Source: UBA11524 sp963617205 (lineage in GTDB: Bacteria; Bacillota; Clostridia; Christensenellales; Aristaeellaceae). Taken from it: 64,000 nt of DNA. This document shows, one piece after another, positions 34,806 to 43,723 of the stretch; position 1 is the stretch's first letter; each line of letters starts with the position of its first letter. The notes beneath the pieces are model-generated. The model worked only from the letters and a program-made list of their open reading frames with translations. It had not been told where the DNA came from and did not search any database. Location: assembly GCA_963617205.1 (NCBI GenBank), contig CAVEOA010000001.1:1-64000 (forward strand), in the 5' to 3' direction. The position numbers and the translations under genes were made by a program.

Positions 34806-37058
34806 TTACATGTGGGTATGGCAGGTACGGTTAATAACGTCCAGCTGCTGCTCGCGGGTCAGGTCGATGAACTTCACAGCATAGCCGGAAACGCGGATGG
34901 TGAAGTTTGCGTATTCTTCCTTCTCCGGATGCTCCATGGCGTCCAGCAGCTTCTCCTTGCCGAACACGTTGACGTTCAGGTGATGTGCACCCTGGTCGAA
35001 GTAGCCGTCAAGCACCTGCACGAGGTTGTTGACACGCTCGGAAGCTTCGTGACCCAGTGCATCGGGGTTGATGGTCTGCGTGTTGGAAATGCCGTCCAAT
35101 GCCCAATGATAGGGGATCTTGGCGGTGGAGTTCAGCGACGCAACCAGACCGTTCTGTTCTGCGCCGTAGGAGGGGTTCGCACCAGGCGCGAGGGGCGTCC
35201 AAGCCTTGCGGCCGTCAGGCGTAGCACCGGTGGCCTTGCCGTAAACGACATTGGAGGTGATGGTCAGGATGGAGGTGCTCGGCTCGGAATGACGGTAGGT
35301 CGGATGCTTGCGGATCATCTCGATGAAGGTCTTCAGCAGCCACTTTGCGATGTCGTCCGCACGGTCATCATCGTTGCCGTACTTCGGGAAGTCGCCCTCG
35401 GTCTTGTAGTCAACGACCATGCCGGATTCATCGCGAATTGCGGTAACCTTGGCGTACTTCAGCGCGCTGATGGAGTCAACGCAGTGAGAGAAGCCGGCGA
35501 TACCGGTTGCGAAGGAGCGCTTCACATCGGTGTCGATCAGAGCCATCTCAGCCGCTTCGTAGTAGTAGCGGTCATGCATGTAGTGGATCAGGTTCAGCAC
35601 GTTGACGTACAGACCAGCCAGCCAGTCAAGCATGCGCACGTAAGCGGGCTTGACGATGTCCCAGGTCAGCACATCAGACGTGATGGGTGCATAGCAGGGA
35701 CCAACCTGCATGTGGAGCTTCTCGTCCATGCCGCCGTTGATGGCATACAGCAGAGCCTTCAGCAGGTTCGCGCGGGCGCCGAAGAACTGCATCTCCTTAC
35801 CGGTCTGGGTTGCAGACACGCAGCAGCAGATGGAGTAGTCATCGCCCCAAACAGGCTTCATCACGTCATCGTTCTCATACTGCACAGAGGAAGTCGTGAT
35901 GGAGATGTGCGCAGCATACTTCTTGAAGTTTTCCGGCAGCTTGGAGGAATACAGAATGGTCATGTTGGGTTCCGGAGACGGTCCCATGTTTTCCAGCGTG
36001 TGCAGGAAACGGAAGTCGTTCTTCGTCACCATGGAGCGACCGTCGATGCCGGTGCCGCCAACCTCGAGGGTTGCCCAGACCGGGTCGCCGGAGAACAGCT
36101 GCTGATAGGAGGTGATGCGGGCAAACTTGACCATACGGAGCTTCATGACGATGTGGTCAACCAGCTCCTGTGCCTCGGACTCGGTCAGAACGCCGTTCTC
36201 AATGTCGCGCTCCACATAGATGTCGAGGAAGGTGGAGATACGGCCAACAGACATGGCGGCGCCGTTCTGGGTCTTGATGGCGGCGAGGTAGCCGAAGTAC
36301 AGCCACTGGAAGGCCTCGTGCGCGTTCGTCGCGGGCTTGGAGATGTCGTAGCCATAGGAAGCGGCCATGACCTTCATGTCCTTCAGGGCATTAATCTGCA
36401 GGGTGATTTCCTGACGCTGACGAATGACGTCATCGGTCATGGTGCCGTCACCGCAGTTGGCGTAGTCATGCTGCTTTTCGGCGATCAGCACATCAATGCC
36501 GTACAGCGCAACGCGGCGATAGTCGCCCACGATGCGGCCACGGCCGTAGGTGTCCGGCAGACCCGTGATGATGTGGGACTTACGGGCAGCACGCATTTCA
36601 GGAGTGTACGCCATAAAGACGGCGTCGGAGTGAGTCAGGTGATACTCGGTGAAAATCTTGTGCAGCTCGGGCGCGGGCGTATAGCCATTTTCCGTGCAGG
36701 ACTGCTCGGCCATACGGATGCCGCCGAAGGGCATGAAAGCACGCTTGAGGGGCTTGTCCGTCTGCAGACCGACAATCTTCTCAAGATCCTTCAGGTCTTC
36801 ATTGATATAACCAGGCTGATGGGAAGTCAGGGTCGACACAATCTCGGTGTCCATGTCCAGAACGCCGCCCTTTGCGCGTTCTTCCTTCTGCAGCTTCTGC
36901 AGGGCACCCCAGAGCTTGTCGGTTGCTTCCGTCGGACCAACAAGGAAGGATTCGTCACCGTCATAAGGCTTGTAGTTCTTCTGGATGAAATCACGGACGT
37001 TGACTTCTTCCTTCCAGATGGAACCATTGAAGCCATTCCACTGCTCAAAATTATACAT
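34806..37058 (-). CDS. pflB: Formate C-acetyltransferase (pyruvate formate-lyase)
   Basis: 750 residues from ATG 37058, with AGGAGG ten bases upstream. It makes acetyl-CoA and formate from pyruvate and CoA. The catalytic cysteines lie in SICCCVSATQTGKEMQ, and the radical glycine is Gly725 in RVSGYAVKF near the C-terminus, the normal place. The first residues (MYNFEQWNGFNGSIWKEEVN) are those of anaerobic pyruvate lyases rather than glycerol dehydratases. It has a long leader with a hairpin and a palindrome inside the promoter, so regulation at initiation is likely. Confidence 0.98.
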   Translation of the reverse strand: MYNFEQWNGFNGSIWKEEVNVRDFIQKNYKPYDGDESFLVGPTEATDKLWGALQKLQKEERAKGGVLDMDTEIVSTLTSHQPGYINEDLKDLEKIVGLQTDKPLKRAFMPFGGIRMAEQSCTENGYTPAPELHKIFTEYHLTHSDAVFMAYTPEMRAARKSHIITGLPDTYGRGRIVGDYRRVALYGIDVLIAEKQHDYANCGDGTMTDDVIRQRQEITLQINALKDMKVMAASYGYDISKPATNAHEAFQWLYFGYLAAIKTQNGAAMSVGRISTFLDIYVERDIENGVLTESEAQELVDHIVMKLRMVKFARITSYQQLFSGDPVWATLEVGGTGIDGRSMVTKNDFRFLHTLENMGPSPEPNMTILYSSKLPENFKKYAAHISITTSSVQYENDDVMKPVWGDDYSICCCVSATQTGKEMQFFGARANLLKALLYAINGGMDEKLHMQVGPCYAPITSDVLTWDIVKPAYVRMLDWLAGLYVNVLNLIHYMHDRYYYEAAEMALIDTDVKRSFATGIAGFSHCVDSISALKYAKVTAIRDESGMVVDYKTEGDFPKYGNDDDRADDIAKWLLKTFIEMIRKHPTYRHSEPSTSILTITSNVVYGKATGATPDGRKAWTPLAPGANPSYGAEQNGLVASLNSTAKIPYHWALDGISNTQTINPDALGHEASERVNNLVQVLDGYFDQGAHHLNVNVFGKEKLLDAMEHPEKEEYANFTIRVSGYAVKFIDLTREQQLDVINRTCHTHM

Positions 37059-37096
37059 GATGGTTGACCTCCTGAAATGATAGATGTTGCTTTTAA

Positions 37097-37144
37097 CTGG
37101 AATGTAGCTGTTCCTTATCAAAAGAACAGGCCACCCCATTCCAG
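37097..37144 (-). promoter_or_regulatory. Two-tier hairpin in the pflB 5' leader
   Basis: In the roughly 90-nt leader, CTGGAATG pairs with CATTCCAG (outer, 8 bp) and CTGTTC with GAACAG (inner, 6 bp) around a 10-base loop, with an asymmetric internal loop between. There is no T-run, so it is not a terminator. It could set mRNA stability or bind a regulator. It matches no riboswitch I can name. Confidence 0.5.
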
Positions 37145-37153
37145 AGCAAAAAT

Positions 37154-37182
37154 ATTCTATCACAACATGTTGTATAATGCAA
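37154..37182 (-). promoter_or_regulatory. Promoter of pflB
   Basis: Minus strand: TTGCAT (37177-37182), a 17-bp spacer and TAGAAT (37154-37159). The spacer contains a 12-bp perfect palindrome. Confidence 0.7.
37162..37173. promoter_or_regulatory. Palindrome ACAACATGTTGT inside the pflB promoter spacer
   Basis: A perfect 12-bp palindrome between the -35 and -10 boxes, where a bound protein would block RNA polymerase or, for a MerR-type protein, twist the spacer. It does not fit the usual Rex or Fnr consensus. A half-copy, ATGTTGT, recurs at 37324-37330. Confidence 0.5.
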
Positions 37183-37473
37183 GAGGGAAACCGACGAAAA
37201 ATTAAAAAAATACCTAACTCGATGAAAATGCTTACATTAAGGCGCGAAGGCTTGATTTTTCAGCATTTCAGATAAAATCCGCGTTAAATTAATGAAAAGG
37301 GTCGGCAAATTAAAAGATACTATATGTTGTACACAAAGAAATGACGGCATACAAGGATGAATGCATACGGTTTTGACCGTTTTCGCCATCTGCAGCCGTC
37401 TGATTTGACTGAAAAATATCAAATATGTTGCCCGATATGACCAAATGTGCATGATTTGGCATAAGGAAATATT
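37183..37473. other. AT-rich intergenic region upstream of pflB
   Basis: About 290 bp separating the pflB promoter from the end of the DUF6062 gene. Both genes lie on the minus strand, so this is upstream of pflB. No credible coding frame was found. It is AT-rich, with several short ATGTTG elements (37324 and about 37425), and may hold further regulator sites. No terminator for the DUF6062 gene was obvious. Confidence 0.4.
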
Positions 37474-38256
37474 TTACTTATTGTCAAGATTAGGCTCTTT
37501 TCCAACGCACCAGCCACGCAGCTTGTTGACAGAACGCTCGACGGCATCGCGACTGTTCTTCCATGGTTCTGCCTGAAAGCGGTAATCAAATTTCTTGATG
37601 AACCAGCTGATATCCTCCTGCATGCGGTCGAAGGAGTCCTCTTCCAGATGCGCGAGCAGCGATGCAAAGTCGGCATATTCCTTCGCGTTCAGCTCCGTCT
37701 TTGCGAAGCGGAGCAGGTCGACAGCATGGGGGAGACAGACCCCCTTGCTCTGCTCGAAGTGTTTGCGGAATTCCGAATCGTGTTGATACAGATGGAAGAA
37801 TGTATGCAGGAAACGGTTCATTCGGTCCTCAATCGCATCGCAGACGACACACGTTTCCGTCATGGCAGACAGGCTGTCAAGCGCCTGATCGAGCGCCTTT
37901 TCGGGTGATGCGGACTTCCCGGACAGCCGACCGAGCAGCGAGGTCTTCGCCGAACCGTTTGCGGCTTCTGTGATGGTGGTGAATGCATCCTTGATTTTCT
38001 TGCGCGACTCCGTCAGGTGAGACTCGAGCATCAGCGCATGGCCGAGTTTGTTGTCGCCCTTGAAGAGCATCTGCTGATGATAGCGGCAAAAGCCCTTCTC
38101 GTTGACCTGAATGCGCACGTCCGGTTCCATGACAGAGGCACCCAGCGCATACTCGATCTGCCGCAGCTCCAATTGGCGATTCAGTGTGCAGAGCAGGCAT
38201 TCGCCGTCAAGCTTCGCCGCGTCCCAGACGGGAATCGTGTCGAGATGGTATCGCAT
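37474..38256 (-). CDS. DUF6062-family cysteine/histidine-rich protein
   Basis: 260 residues beginning MRYHLDTIPVWDAAKLDGECLLC. Two similar halves each carry a Cys-x2-Cys followed by a Cys-x2-His: CLLC with GFCRYHQQM, and CVVC with GVCLPHAVDL. This suggests two metal sites. The rest is helical. The family is known from Clostridia but its function is unknown. It is the last gene of a minus-strand run beginning at the LCP gene (43566), 19 bp after the pseudouridine synthase gene. It is predicted to be soluble, with no signal peptide. Confidence 0.78.
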   Translation of the reverse strand: MRYHLDTIPVWDAAKLDGECLLCTLNRQLELRQIEYALGASVMEPDVRIQVNEKGFCRYHQQMLFKGDNKLGHALMLESHLTESRKKIKDAFTTITEAANGSAKTSLLGRLSGKSASPEKALDQALDSLSAMTETCVVCDAIEDRMNRFLHTFFHLYQHDSEFRKHFEQSKGVCLPHAVDLLRFAKTELNAKEYADFASLLAHLEEDSFDRMQEDISWFIKKFDYRFQAEPWKNSRDAVERSVNKLRGWCVGKEPNLDNK

Positions 38257-38275
38257 GCGTGTTCATCCCTCCTGA

Positions 38276-39145
38276 TTAAAATGGGCAGTCCACGGTGAAT
38301 GTACGTCCATCGAGCTTTGGCAGCCTGCCGCCGGTGTTCAGCGTCAGCTTTGAAGCGCACAGGCATAATTTGCCCTGCATCTTCATCTGGCGATTCAGCG
38401 CACGATCGCCGTATACGTCATCACCGAGCAGCGGATGTCCAAGCGCTGCCATGTGGGCGCGGATTTGGTGCGTCCTGCCGGTGACGAGATGCACCTCGAT
38501 GCGGCTGATGCTGCCGCCTTGTTCGAGCGTTTCGTATTCGGTGACGATCGGTCGTGCGCCGGGGATGGGGGTATCATGGATGGTAACATGCGCAGCCTCT
38601 GCATTCTTGCGCAGATACGCGCGGCAGACGGCTTTCGGCGGCTTCATCATGCCGCGGACAAGGCAGATGTAGCGCTTGTCGAGCGCTCGATGCAGGAAGA
38701 CATCCTCCAGAATGCGCGAGGCTTCAGCGTTCTTGGCGAACAGAATCAGTCCGCACGTCTGGTTGTCCAGCCGGTGACATGCTTTGGGAGCGCATGCATC
38801 CGGATTGTTCCGGCGTACATAGCGTGTCGCCAGATCCGTTAGCGTCACGCCGCCCTTGCTGTCCGGCTCAACGCTGATGCCTGCACGTTTGTTGATGAGC
38901 AGCACATTCTCATCCTCATAGACGACGGCAAGCGGAGCGGCAGCCTCCTCCATGCAGAACACATCGATTTGCTGACCGGCAATCACGTGCACATCCGGCT
39001 TTACGCGCTTGCCGTCAAGCTTGACATCTCGGTGCGCAAAGGCAGATTGCATGGCTCGCACGGACAATTCAGGCAGGAAACGGCGGATGCACGCATCGAT
39101 GCGTAGCCCGTCTGCGGCGGAATCAGTCTGAATGGTATATTTCAT
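38276..39145 (-). CDS. RluA-family pseudouridine synthase
   Basis: 289 residues from ATG 39145. Residues about 10-65 form an S4-like RNA-binding domain (IDACIRRFLPELSVRAMQSAF). The catalytic domain has the HRLD motif with its catalytic Asp (CHRLDNQTCGLILFAK), then TGRTHQIRAHMAALGHPLLGDDVYG. It converts uridine to pseudouridine in rRNA or tRNA; the exact target cannot be read from sequence. It belongs to a minus-strand gene run with the DUF3298 gene 12 bp upstream. Confidence 0.93.
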   Translation of the reverse strand: MKYTIQTDSAADGLRIDACIRRFLPELSVRAMQSAFAHRDVKLDGKRVKPDVHVIAGQQIDVFCMEEAAAPLAVVYEDENVLLINKRAGISVEPDSKGGVTLTDLATRYVRRNNPDACAPKACHRLDNQTCGLILFAKNAEASRILEDVFLHRALDKRYICLVRGMMKPPKAVCRAYLRKNAEAAHVTIHDTPIPGARPIVTEYETLEQGGSISRIEVHLVTGRTHQIRAHMAALGHPLLGDDVYGDRALNRQMKMQGKLCLCASKLTLNTGGRLPKLDGRTFTVDCPF

Positions 39146-39157
39146 AGGTGCTCCAAA

Positions 39158-39928
39158 TTACAGCTCATCGAGCAGCGTTTCCATGGAGATTGGCACAAGG
39201 AGAATACCGGCTTCCGGCTGGGCGACCGTGTTTTCCAGTAAGTAGAAGATAGGATTGCCGTCCGAATCAAGGTAAAAATCCTCTTCCGGATAGAAAACAG
39301 CCTCCAGCACATCGAGCGTCAGGTCATCATAGAAGGCAATTTCGCCTTGCGCCATCCACTTGGTCAACTGCTCCCAGACGAGATTGCGCACGAGGTTATC
39401 TGCCTTGGCGGTCTGACGCTCCTCGAGCCACGTATCCGTCTTGTCCGCCTGCGTGAGAATCCCCAGCAGATACGGCAGACTGATGATTTCACCGGCACGG
39501 CTGCCTGTCAGCGCAAACACGTGTCCGGTGATGGTGGTTGATTCGCTTGACGGGCGCTGAACGTGCTTCGTGACCAGGATGGACAGGTAATCTGCTGTCT
39601 GGCATGTTACCTCATATGTCACATCGACAACGGTTGCCGCTTCCGCGCCATCCGTCAAACCGGCATTCATGGGCGCTTCAAAGGCGAGCGCGTCCTCGGC
39701 GGTATAGGTATAGGTCGTGTTGAACATGGTGGCGACCTGATCGTCACCGAAAAGCTGAGGATAGCGGAAACGGTAGATGTAGGTCGCGGTCGATTCGTCC
39801 GCGCCTTCCGGATAGATGTATTTGCCGGTCAGGTCAGCGGAAAACTGATAGCCATCAGCAAGCGCGGAAAGCGTCAGCAGGGAAGTCAGCAATACAAGCA
39901 GAAGCAGGAAACGGATCGCTTTGTTCAT
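39158..39928 (-). CDS. Secreted DUF3298-domain protein
   Basis: 256 residues starting MNKAIRFLLLLVLLTSLLTLSALADGYQF, a signal peptide with a likely cleavage after ALA. The body has a PdaC-like/DUF4163 N-terminal part (YRFRYPQLFGDDQVATMFN) and a DUF3298 C-terminal part (FYPEEDFYLDSDGNPIFYL). This pairing occurs in RsiV-type anti-sigma sensors and in secreted proteins of Clostridia, where lysozyme or peptidoglycan binding is one known role. No membrane anchor other than the signal is seen. The ATG overlaps the stop of the flavoprotein gene upstream (ATGA). Confidence 0.8.
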   Translation of the reverse strand: MNKAIRFLLLLVLLTSLLTLSALADGYQFSADLTGKYIYPEGADESTATYIYRFRYPQLFGDDQVATMFNTTYTYTAEDALAFEAPMNAGLTDGAEAATVVDVTYEVTCQTADYLSILVTKHVQRPSSESTTITGHVFALTGSRAGEIISLPYLLGILTQADKTDTWLEERQTAKADNLVRNLVWEQLTKWMAQGEIAFYDDLTLDVLEAVFYPEEDFYLDSDGNPIFYLLENTVAQPEAGILLVPISMETLLDEL

Positions 39929-40794
39929 GCGTTTTCTCCTTGAGCGGATTTGAAATCAGCAGAAGCGCTGATGGCGGCAATGTTGCCTTCGCCGACTGCC
40001 TTTGCAATCTGAAACGGTTGTCCGGTGCAATCACCGCAGGCATAGACATGCGGGAGATTCGTTGCCATTTGCCGATTAACCTTGATGAATGCGCCTTCAA
40101 GCGCAACGCCGGGCAGCAACGTATCCGGTGCAACGGTCGGACGGAAGATGAATATGCCGTCATAGGGGAATGCGCCGTGCTCGGTTTCCAGGATGATTTG
40201 GTTGTTTTCACGGCGCAGCGATGACGGGCGTTCGTTACGCTGGCGGAAGGTGGATTTTTCAGGCAGTTCGTGGCGTACAAGCATGTAATAATCCACTTCG
40301 CTCGCTAACGTTGCGAGAAAATCAGCCTCTTCAATGCCGCCGTGCCATGCGGACAGAACGGCGATGCGCTTGCCGCGGTAGAACATGCCATCGCACGTGC
40401 CGCACCAGCTGACGCCCTGTCCGAGCAGCTCACTTTCGCCGGGCAGCAGCTTCGGGCGCACAGCACCTGTTGCAAGGACAAGCGCACGGCTCTCGATGAT
40501 GTCATTGCCGATGAGCGTCATGCATCCTTCGTCGGTGAGCATGATCTGTCGTGCTGGCTGTTCAATGATTTCCGCACCGAGCTCAACCGCCTGAGCGCGG
40601 AAAATGCGCAGCAGCTCCTTGCCGCTGACATGCGGAAGCCCGGGGTAGTTGTCGATGCGCTCCGCACGGAGCAGCCAGCTCGTGTCGGACTGTGCACAGG
40701 CGACAACCGTATGCAGACCACGCTGACGGGCAGTAATGGCGCAGCTCCACGCAGCAGGTCCGGCGCCGATGATGAGAAGGTCGCAGGCAGACAT
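39925..40794 (-). CDS. Thioredoxin-reductase-like flavoprotein lacking the NADPH motif
   Basis: 289 residues. FAD binding is intact: GAGPAAW at 10-16, ATGAVRP at 109-115 and the C-terminal YACGDCTGQPFQIAKAVGEG. The redox-active disulfide is Cys131-Gly-Thr-Cys134 (SWCGTCDGM). In the second nucleotide domain, the usual GGGxSA is replaced by SAWHGG (148-153), and no HRR-type phosphate-binding arginines are seen afterwards. This suggests the electron donor is not NADPH. Ferredoxin-dependent flavin thioredoxin reductases of Clostridia have this loss. Thioredoxin is encoded 3 kb away at 43724. The product is soluble. The assignment to the FFTR group is inferred. Confidence 0.85.
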   Translation of the reverse strand: MSACDLLIIGAGPAAWSCAITARQRGLHTVVACAQSDTSWLLRAERIDNYPGLPHVSGKELLRIFRAQAVELGAEIIEQPARQIMLTDEGCMTLIGNDIIESRALVLATGAVRPKLLPGESELLGQGVSWCGTCDGMFYRGKRIAVLSAWHGGIEEADFLATLASEVDYYMLVRHELPEKSTFRQRNERPSSLRRENNQIILETEHGAFPYDGIFIFRPTVAPDTLLPGVALEGAFIKVNRQMATNLPHVYACGDCTGQPFQIAKAVGEGNIAAISASADFKSAQGENA

Positions 40795-40806
40795 GGTATC
40801 CTCCTG

Positions 40807-42588
40807 TCAGTTGGTGTAGGTATAACGCGCAACGCACCACGGCATGCCGTTGTACATGCCGTATGCATCGCAGTAGATGTTGTAGGATTGCCCGACCTCC
40901 CACGTGGTCGAGGATTTGTTCTCCAGAACGACTGGTCGGCTCGTGCCGTCATCGCTGCAGTAGACGATGGCCATCTGCGGCTTCGTGCTGATGATTTCTG
41001 AGATTTTGCCGACAGCAAGGTAGATCTGCTGCCTTGCGGCGCGCACCGTGATATTCGACACGAGCTCGGAGTATTCCGCAGAGCTGTTCAGCGGCCATGC
41101 TTTGCGCGTGTAGGCATCCTGATCGGGAACGTAGTAGATGGAGTAGTCAACGCGCGATGTCTTCAGACCGGGGTAGGAGGCGGTGATGGTGATGGTGTTG
41201 TCGCCGATTTTGTCGAAAACCGCCACAAAGCTGAATTCACCGGTCGTGTCAAGCTTGGTGATGTCAAGGTCGGAATGGCTGGTGAGCACATCGACCGTAG
41301 CGCCGATCTTCGTGGTGGCGGTCATTTCGAGGGTGGATTTGCTGGTCGAGGAGTACGTCGTAACGGCAAGGTCAAGCGGAATCTCCTGCACCTCGCGGTA
41401 GAGAATCAGCTCAAGCTTCGTTTCGCGGCAATACGGGGCACGGACGATGATGTTGAATTTATTGTCGCCGATCGGCTGCACGGTTGCGTTGTAAACGAGC
41501 AAGCCGTCCTCGCTGACCGTATCGGATACGTCTACATCATTGATGGTGACGGTTGAGCCTGCACGAACCTGGAGGTTCACGGAGTACATGGCGGTTGTGA
41601 CCTCACTGCGCAGCGTTTCCGGCGAAACGAGCGAGACAGGACTGGCAGGAATGGTGATATCGTATTCAATGGGATTAAGCGCCTGCTGACGACCGTTCGC
41701 CGTCTTGAGATATGCCTTGAGCGTGACATGCATGACGGCTTCGTTTTCTGTGATGCTTGGCAAATCGATGTACCAGAGATAATCCGGAATTTCAATGGTT
41801 GCAAAGCCGTCAACCACCTGATAGGTCGATTGCATGGGCGATCCGACGTAAATCTGCTGACCGTCCTCGCCGGGAATGAGGATGGTGTGCGCCGTCAGGT
41901 CATCAACGATGCTGGAAGTGATGACGGCTGTTGAGGCGGAGGTGGTCTGAATCAGCCCCAAATTCGAGGCGATAAAGAAACCCAAAACGCCCAGCATGCC
42001 GGCTGCGAGCAGCACAATCAGCACGTGCAGCATCCGGCGAAAGCCCTTGCCGCGCGTCCGGTACGTCTTCATTTCATTCATGCGCGGCGGCGCGACCGGT
42101 ACGGTGTTCTCCTGCAGTGCTGCGACGAGCGGATCATAGTCACGCGTATCATGCCAGAGCTTGGGCACAGGCACGACCTGATCTGCAATCGCAGCAGAAG
42201 ATCCCTGATCGACATTGACTGCCTTGACGCGGCCGGCATGGGCTTTCTCGGGCGAATCAGGCGAGGAATACATGTGGATGGTGGTCGTACCGCTGCTTGT
42301 ATTGCGGAATGCGGTCTCCTGACGGAGCTGCTCGAGCTGCTGTGCACCGCGCCGCTTGCGTTCCTTCAGCTCGGACATGTCGGTGGCAAGCTCATCGCGC
42401 CGGTCGTTCGATTCATCAACTGCGCCGTCCTCATCGACATGAACATACACCTTTGGCTGCTTATCCTCGCGCTTGAACTGCTCCTGCCAGGAAGGCTTTT
42501 CCGTAGTGTCGGCTGAGAGCGAAGCGCCGCAGCGGATGCAATTTGGCAAAGAGGCACGGTTCCATTGACCGCATTGCGGACATTTCAT
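40807..42588 (-). CDS. Zinc-ribbon membrane protein of unknown function
   Basis: 593 residues. It opens with a zinc ribbon, MKCPQCGQWNRASLPNCIRCG (two Cys-x2-Cys), then a long charged, probably disordered cytoplasmic stretch to about residue 185. One membrane segment follows at about 186-211 (MLHVLIVLLAAGMLGVLGFFIA). The remaining 380 residues lie outside the membrane and look like repeated beta-sandwich domains (Thr/Ser/Val-rich, e.g. AGSTVTINDVDVSDTV and IGDNTITITASYPGL). The topology is cytoplasmic zinc ribbon, single span, extracellular beta domains. It sits between an LCP wall-ligase gene and the flavoprotein gene. A role in envelope assembly is possible; I recognise no family. Confidence 0.7.
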   Translation of the reverse strand: MKCPQCGQWNRASLPNCIRCGASLSADTTEKPSWQEQFKREDKQPKVYVHVDEDGAVDESNDRRDELATDMSELKERKRRGAQQLEQLRQETAFRNTSSGTTTIHMYSSPDSPEKAHAGRVKAVNVDQGSSAAIADQVVPVPKLWHDTRDYDPLVAALQENTVPVAPPRMNEMKTYRTRGKGFRRMLHVLIVLLAAGMLGVLGFFIASNLGLIQTTSASTAVITSSIVDDLTAHTILIPGEDGQQIYVGSPMQSTYQVVDGFATIEIPDYLWYIDLPSITENEAVMHVTLKAYLKTANGRQQALNPIEYDITIPASPVSLVSPETLRSEVTTAMYSVNLQVRAGSTVTINDVDVSDTVSEDGLLVYNATVQPIGDNKFNIIVRAPYCRETKLELILYREVQEIPLDLAVTTYSSTSKSTLEMTATTKIGATVDVLTSHSDLDITKLDTTGEFSFVAVFDKIGDNTITITASYPGLKTSRVDYSIYYVPDQDAYTRKAWPLNSSAEYSELVSNITVRAARQQIYLAVGKISEIISTKPQMAIVYCSDDGTSRPVVLENKSSTTWEVGQSYNIYCDAYGMYNGMPWCVARYTYTN

Positions 42589-42618
42589 TCAGGAAACTCC
42601 TTTCAACGGAAGAGAAGA

Positions 42619-43566
42619 TCAGAAGTCCAGCGAATCATCCTCATCACTGTCATCGATAACAAGCCAGCCGCTGTTGAGGAACGTTGACATGTCCTCACGG
42701 CTCATCTCCCAATCAATCTCCTGCACGGCCATGCCGGCGTAGGAAATGGCGTGCACGGCATCATCCTGCGGAATGCGCAGCTCTTCAATGACGCACGTGC
42801 GAAGCTTGAGACAGTATTCCATGGCGCTGATCATATCGTCAAGCGTCATGTTCGTCTGCATGTTGTTCTTCATGATAACATCGACGAGGTCACGCGCCTG
42901 ATCATACGTGAAGGTGCGGCATTGGTCAGCTAAGGTGGACATGACCGTACGGGCACGCTGCGTGCGCATGAAGTCACCGCCGCCGCCTGCTTTGCGGATA
43001 CGCATGTAAATAACTGCTGCGCGACCGGTGAAGCGGTACGTGCCGGCCTGCCCCATGCTTGGCGACGTCTGGTTGGCATCAAGCGGATAGCGCCGCAGAT
43101 AGGCAGCCTCGGACGAGTTGACCGTGATGTCAACGCCGCCGAGATAGTCGATGATATTGGCGATCATCTGGAAATTCAGCAGGATGTACTTCTCGATTTT
43201 GATGCCGAGATGCTGGCTGATGACCTTGCAGAGCGCCTCGGGTCCGGAATTGCGGGCAATGTAATTGATGCGCCCGATGACGCCGTCCGGACGGACGACA
43301 AGCGCATCGCGGATAATCGATGTGAGCATAATGCGGTGCGAAACGGTATCGAGCGACACAATGACGATGCCGTCGGTATTGACGAGCTTGTTTGTCCACT
43401 GGTCAGAGCAAAGCAGCAGATAATGGTGCAGTCCCTCGCGCGGCTCTGCAATGCTGTCATAATCGATGGTTTCAATCGGCTGCGGCGTATCTGCCAGCGC
43501 ACCTGTCGGCAGGCAGGCGAGCACCATGCAGAGCATCAGCAGTAGCGAAAATAAGCGCTTCATCAT
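42619..43566 (-). CDS. LytR-CpsA-Psr (LCP) family protein
   Basis: 315 residues starting MMKRLFSLLLMLCMVLACLPTGALADTP. The N-terminus is a signal peptide or membrane anchor; Cys18 in VLAC is only a poor lipobox. The LCP domain follows: IVIVSLDTVSHRIMLTSIIRDALV, RINYIARNSGPEALCKVI and YMRIRKAGGGGDFMRTQRARTVM, which includes the conserved arginines. LCP enzymes attach wall polymers to peptidoglycan from lipid carriers at the outer membrane face. It is the first gene of a minus-strand run toward DUF6062. Confidence 0.92.
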   Translation of the reverse strand: MMKRLFSLLLMLCMVLACLPTGALADTPQPIETIDYDSIAEPREGLHHYLLLCSDQWTNKLVNTDGIVIVSLDTVSHRIMLTSIIRDALVVRPDGVIGRINYIARNSGPEALCKVISQHLGIKIEKYILLNFQMIANIIDYLGGVDITVNSSEAAYLRRYPLDANQTSPSMGQAGTYRFTGRAAVIYMRIRKAGGGGDFMRTQRARTVMSTLADQCRTFTYDQARDLVDVIMKNNMQTNMTLDDMISAMEYCLKLRTCVIEELRIPQDDAVHAISYAGMAVQEIDWEMSREDMSTFLNSGWLVIDDSDEDDSLDF

Positions 43567-43600
43567 CCATATCTCCTTTGTTTCGGATATTTCAATTTTG

Positions 43601-43609
43601 ATTATACCA
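43601..43609 (-). promoter_or_regulatory. Extended -10 promoter of the LCP gene run
   Basis: Minus strand: TGG followed by TATAAT (43601-43606). No good -35 box is seen, as is common with extended -10 promoters. Confidence 0.5.
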
Positions 43610-43664
43610 TTTTCTGCAGGGAAAAGAAAGACATAAACAGCGAGGAAACTTCTTTTTTACAATT

Positions 43665-43702
43665 ACGAAAAAGGGCTTTCCGCTGAAGATGCAGAAAGCC
43701 CT
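43665..43702 (-). terminator. Terminator of trxA
   Basis: AGGGCTTTC and GAAAGCCCT pair over 9 bp, followed on the minus strand by TTTTTCG, 22 bp after the trxA stop. Confidence 0.8.
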
Positions 43703-43723
43703 GCAGAGAAAGGAAGGACAGCG

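Noticed and set aside
34812..37067. A 751-codon open frame on the plus strand opposite pflB
   Set aside because: It is the mirror of pflB codon structure. It contains no domain, while pflB carries the glycyl-radical motif on the other strand.
37097..37144. pflB leader as a ZTP (pfl-motif) riboswitch
   Set aside because: The conserved CCGCC-type pseudoknot sequence of that class is absent, and the leader is too short. The class name also refers to a different gene.
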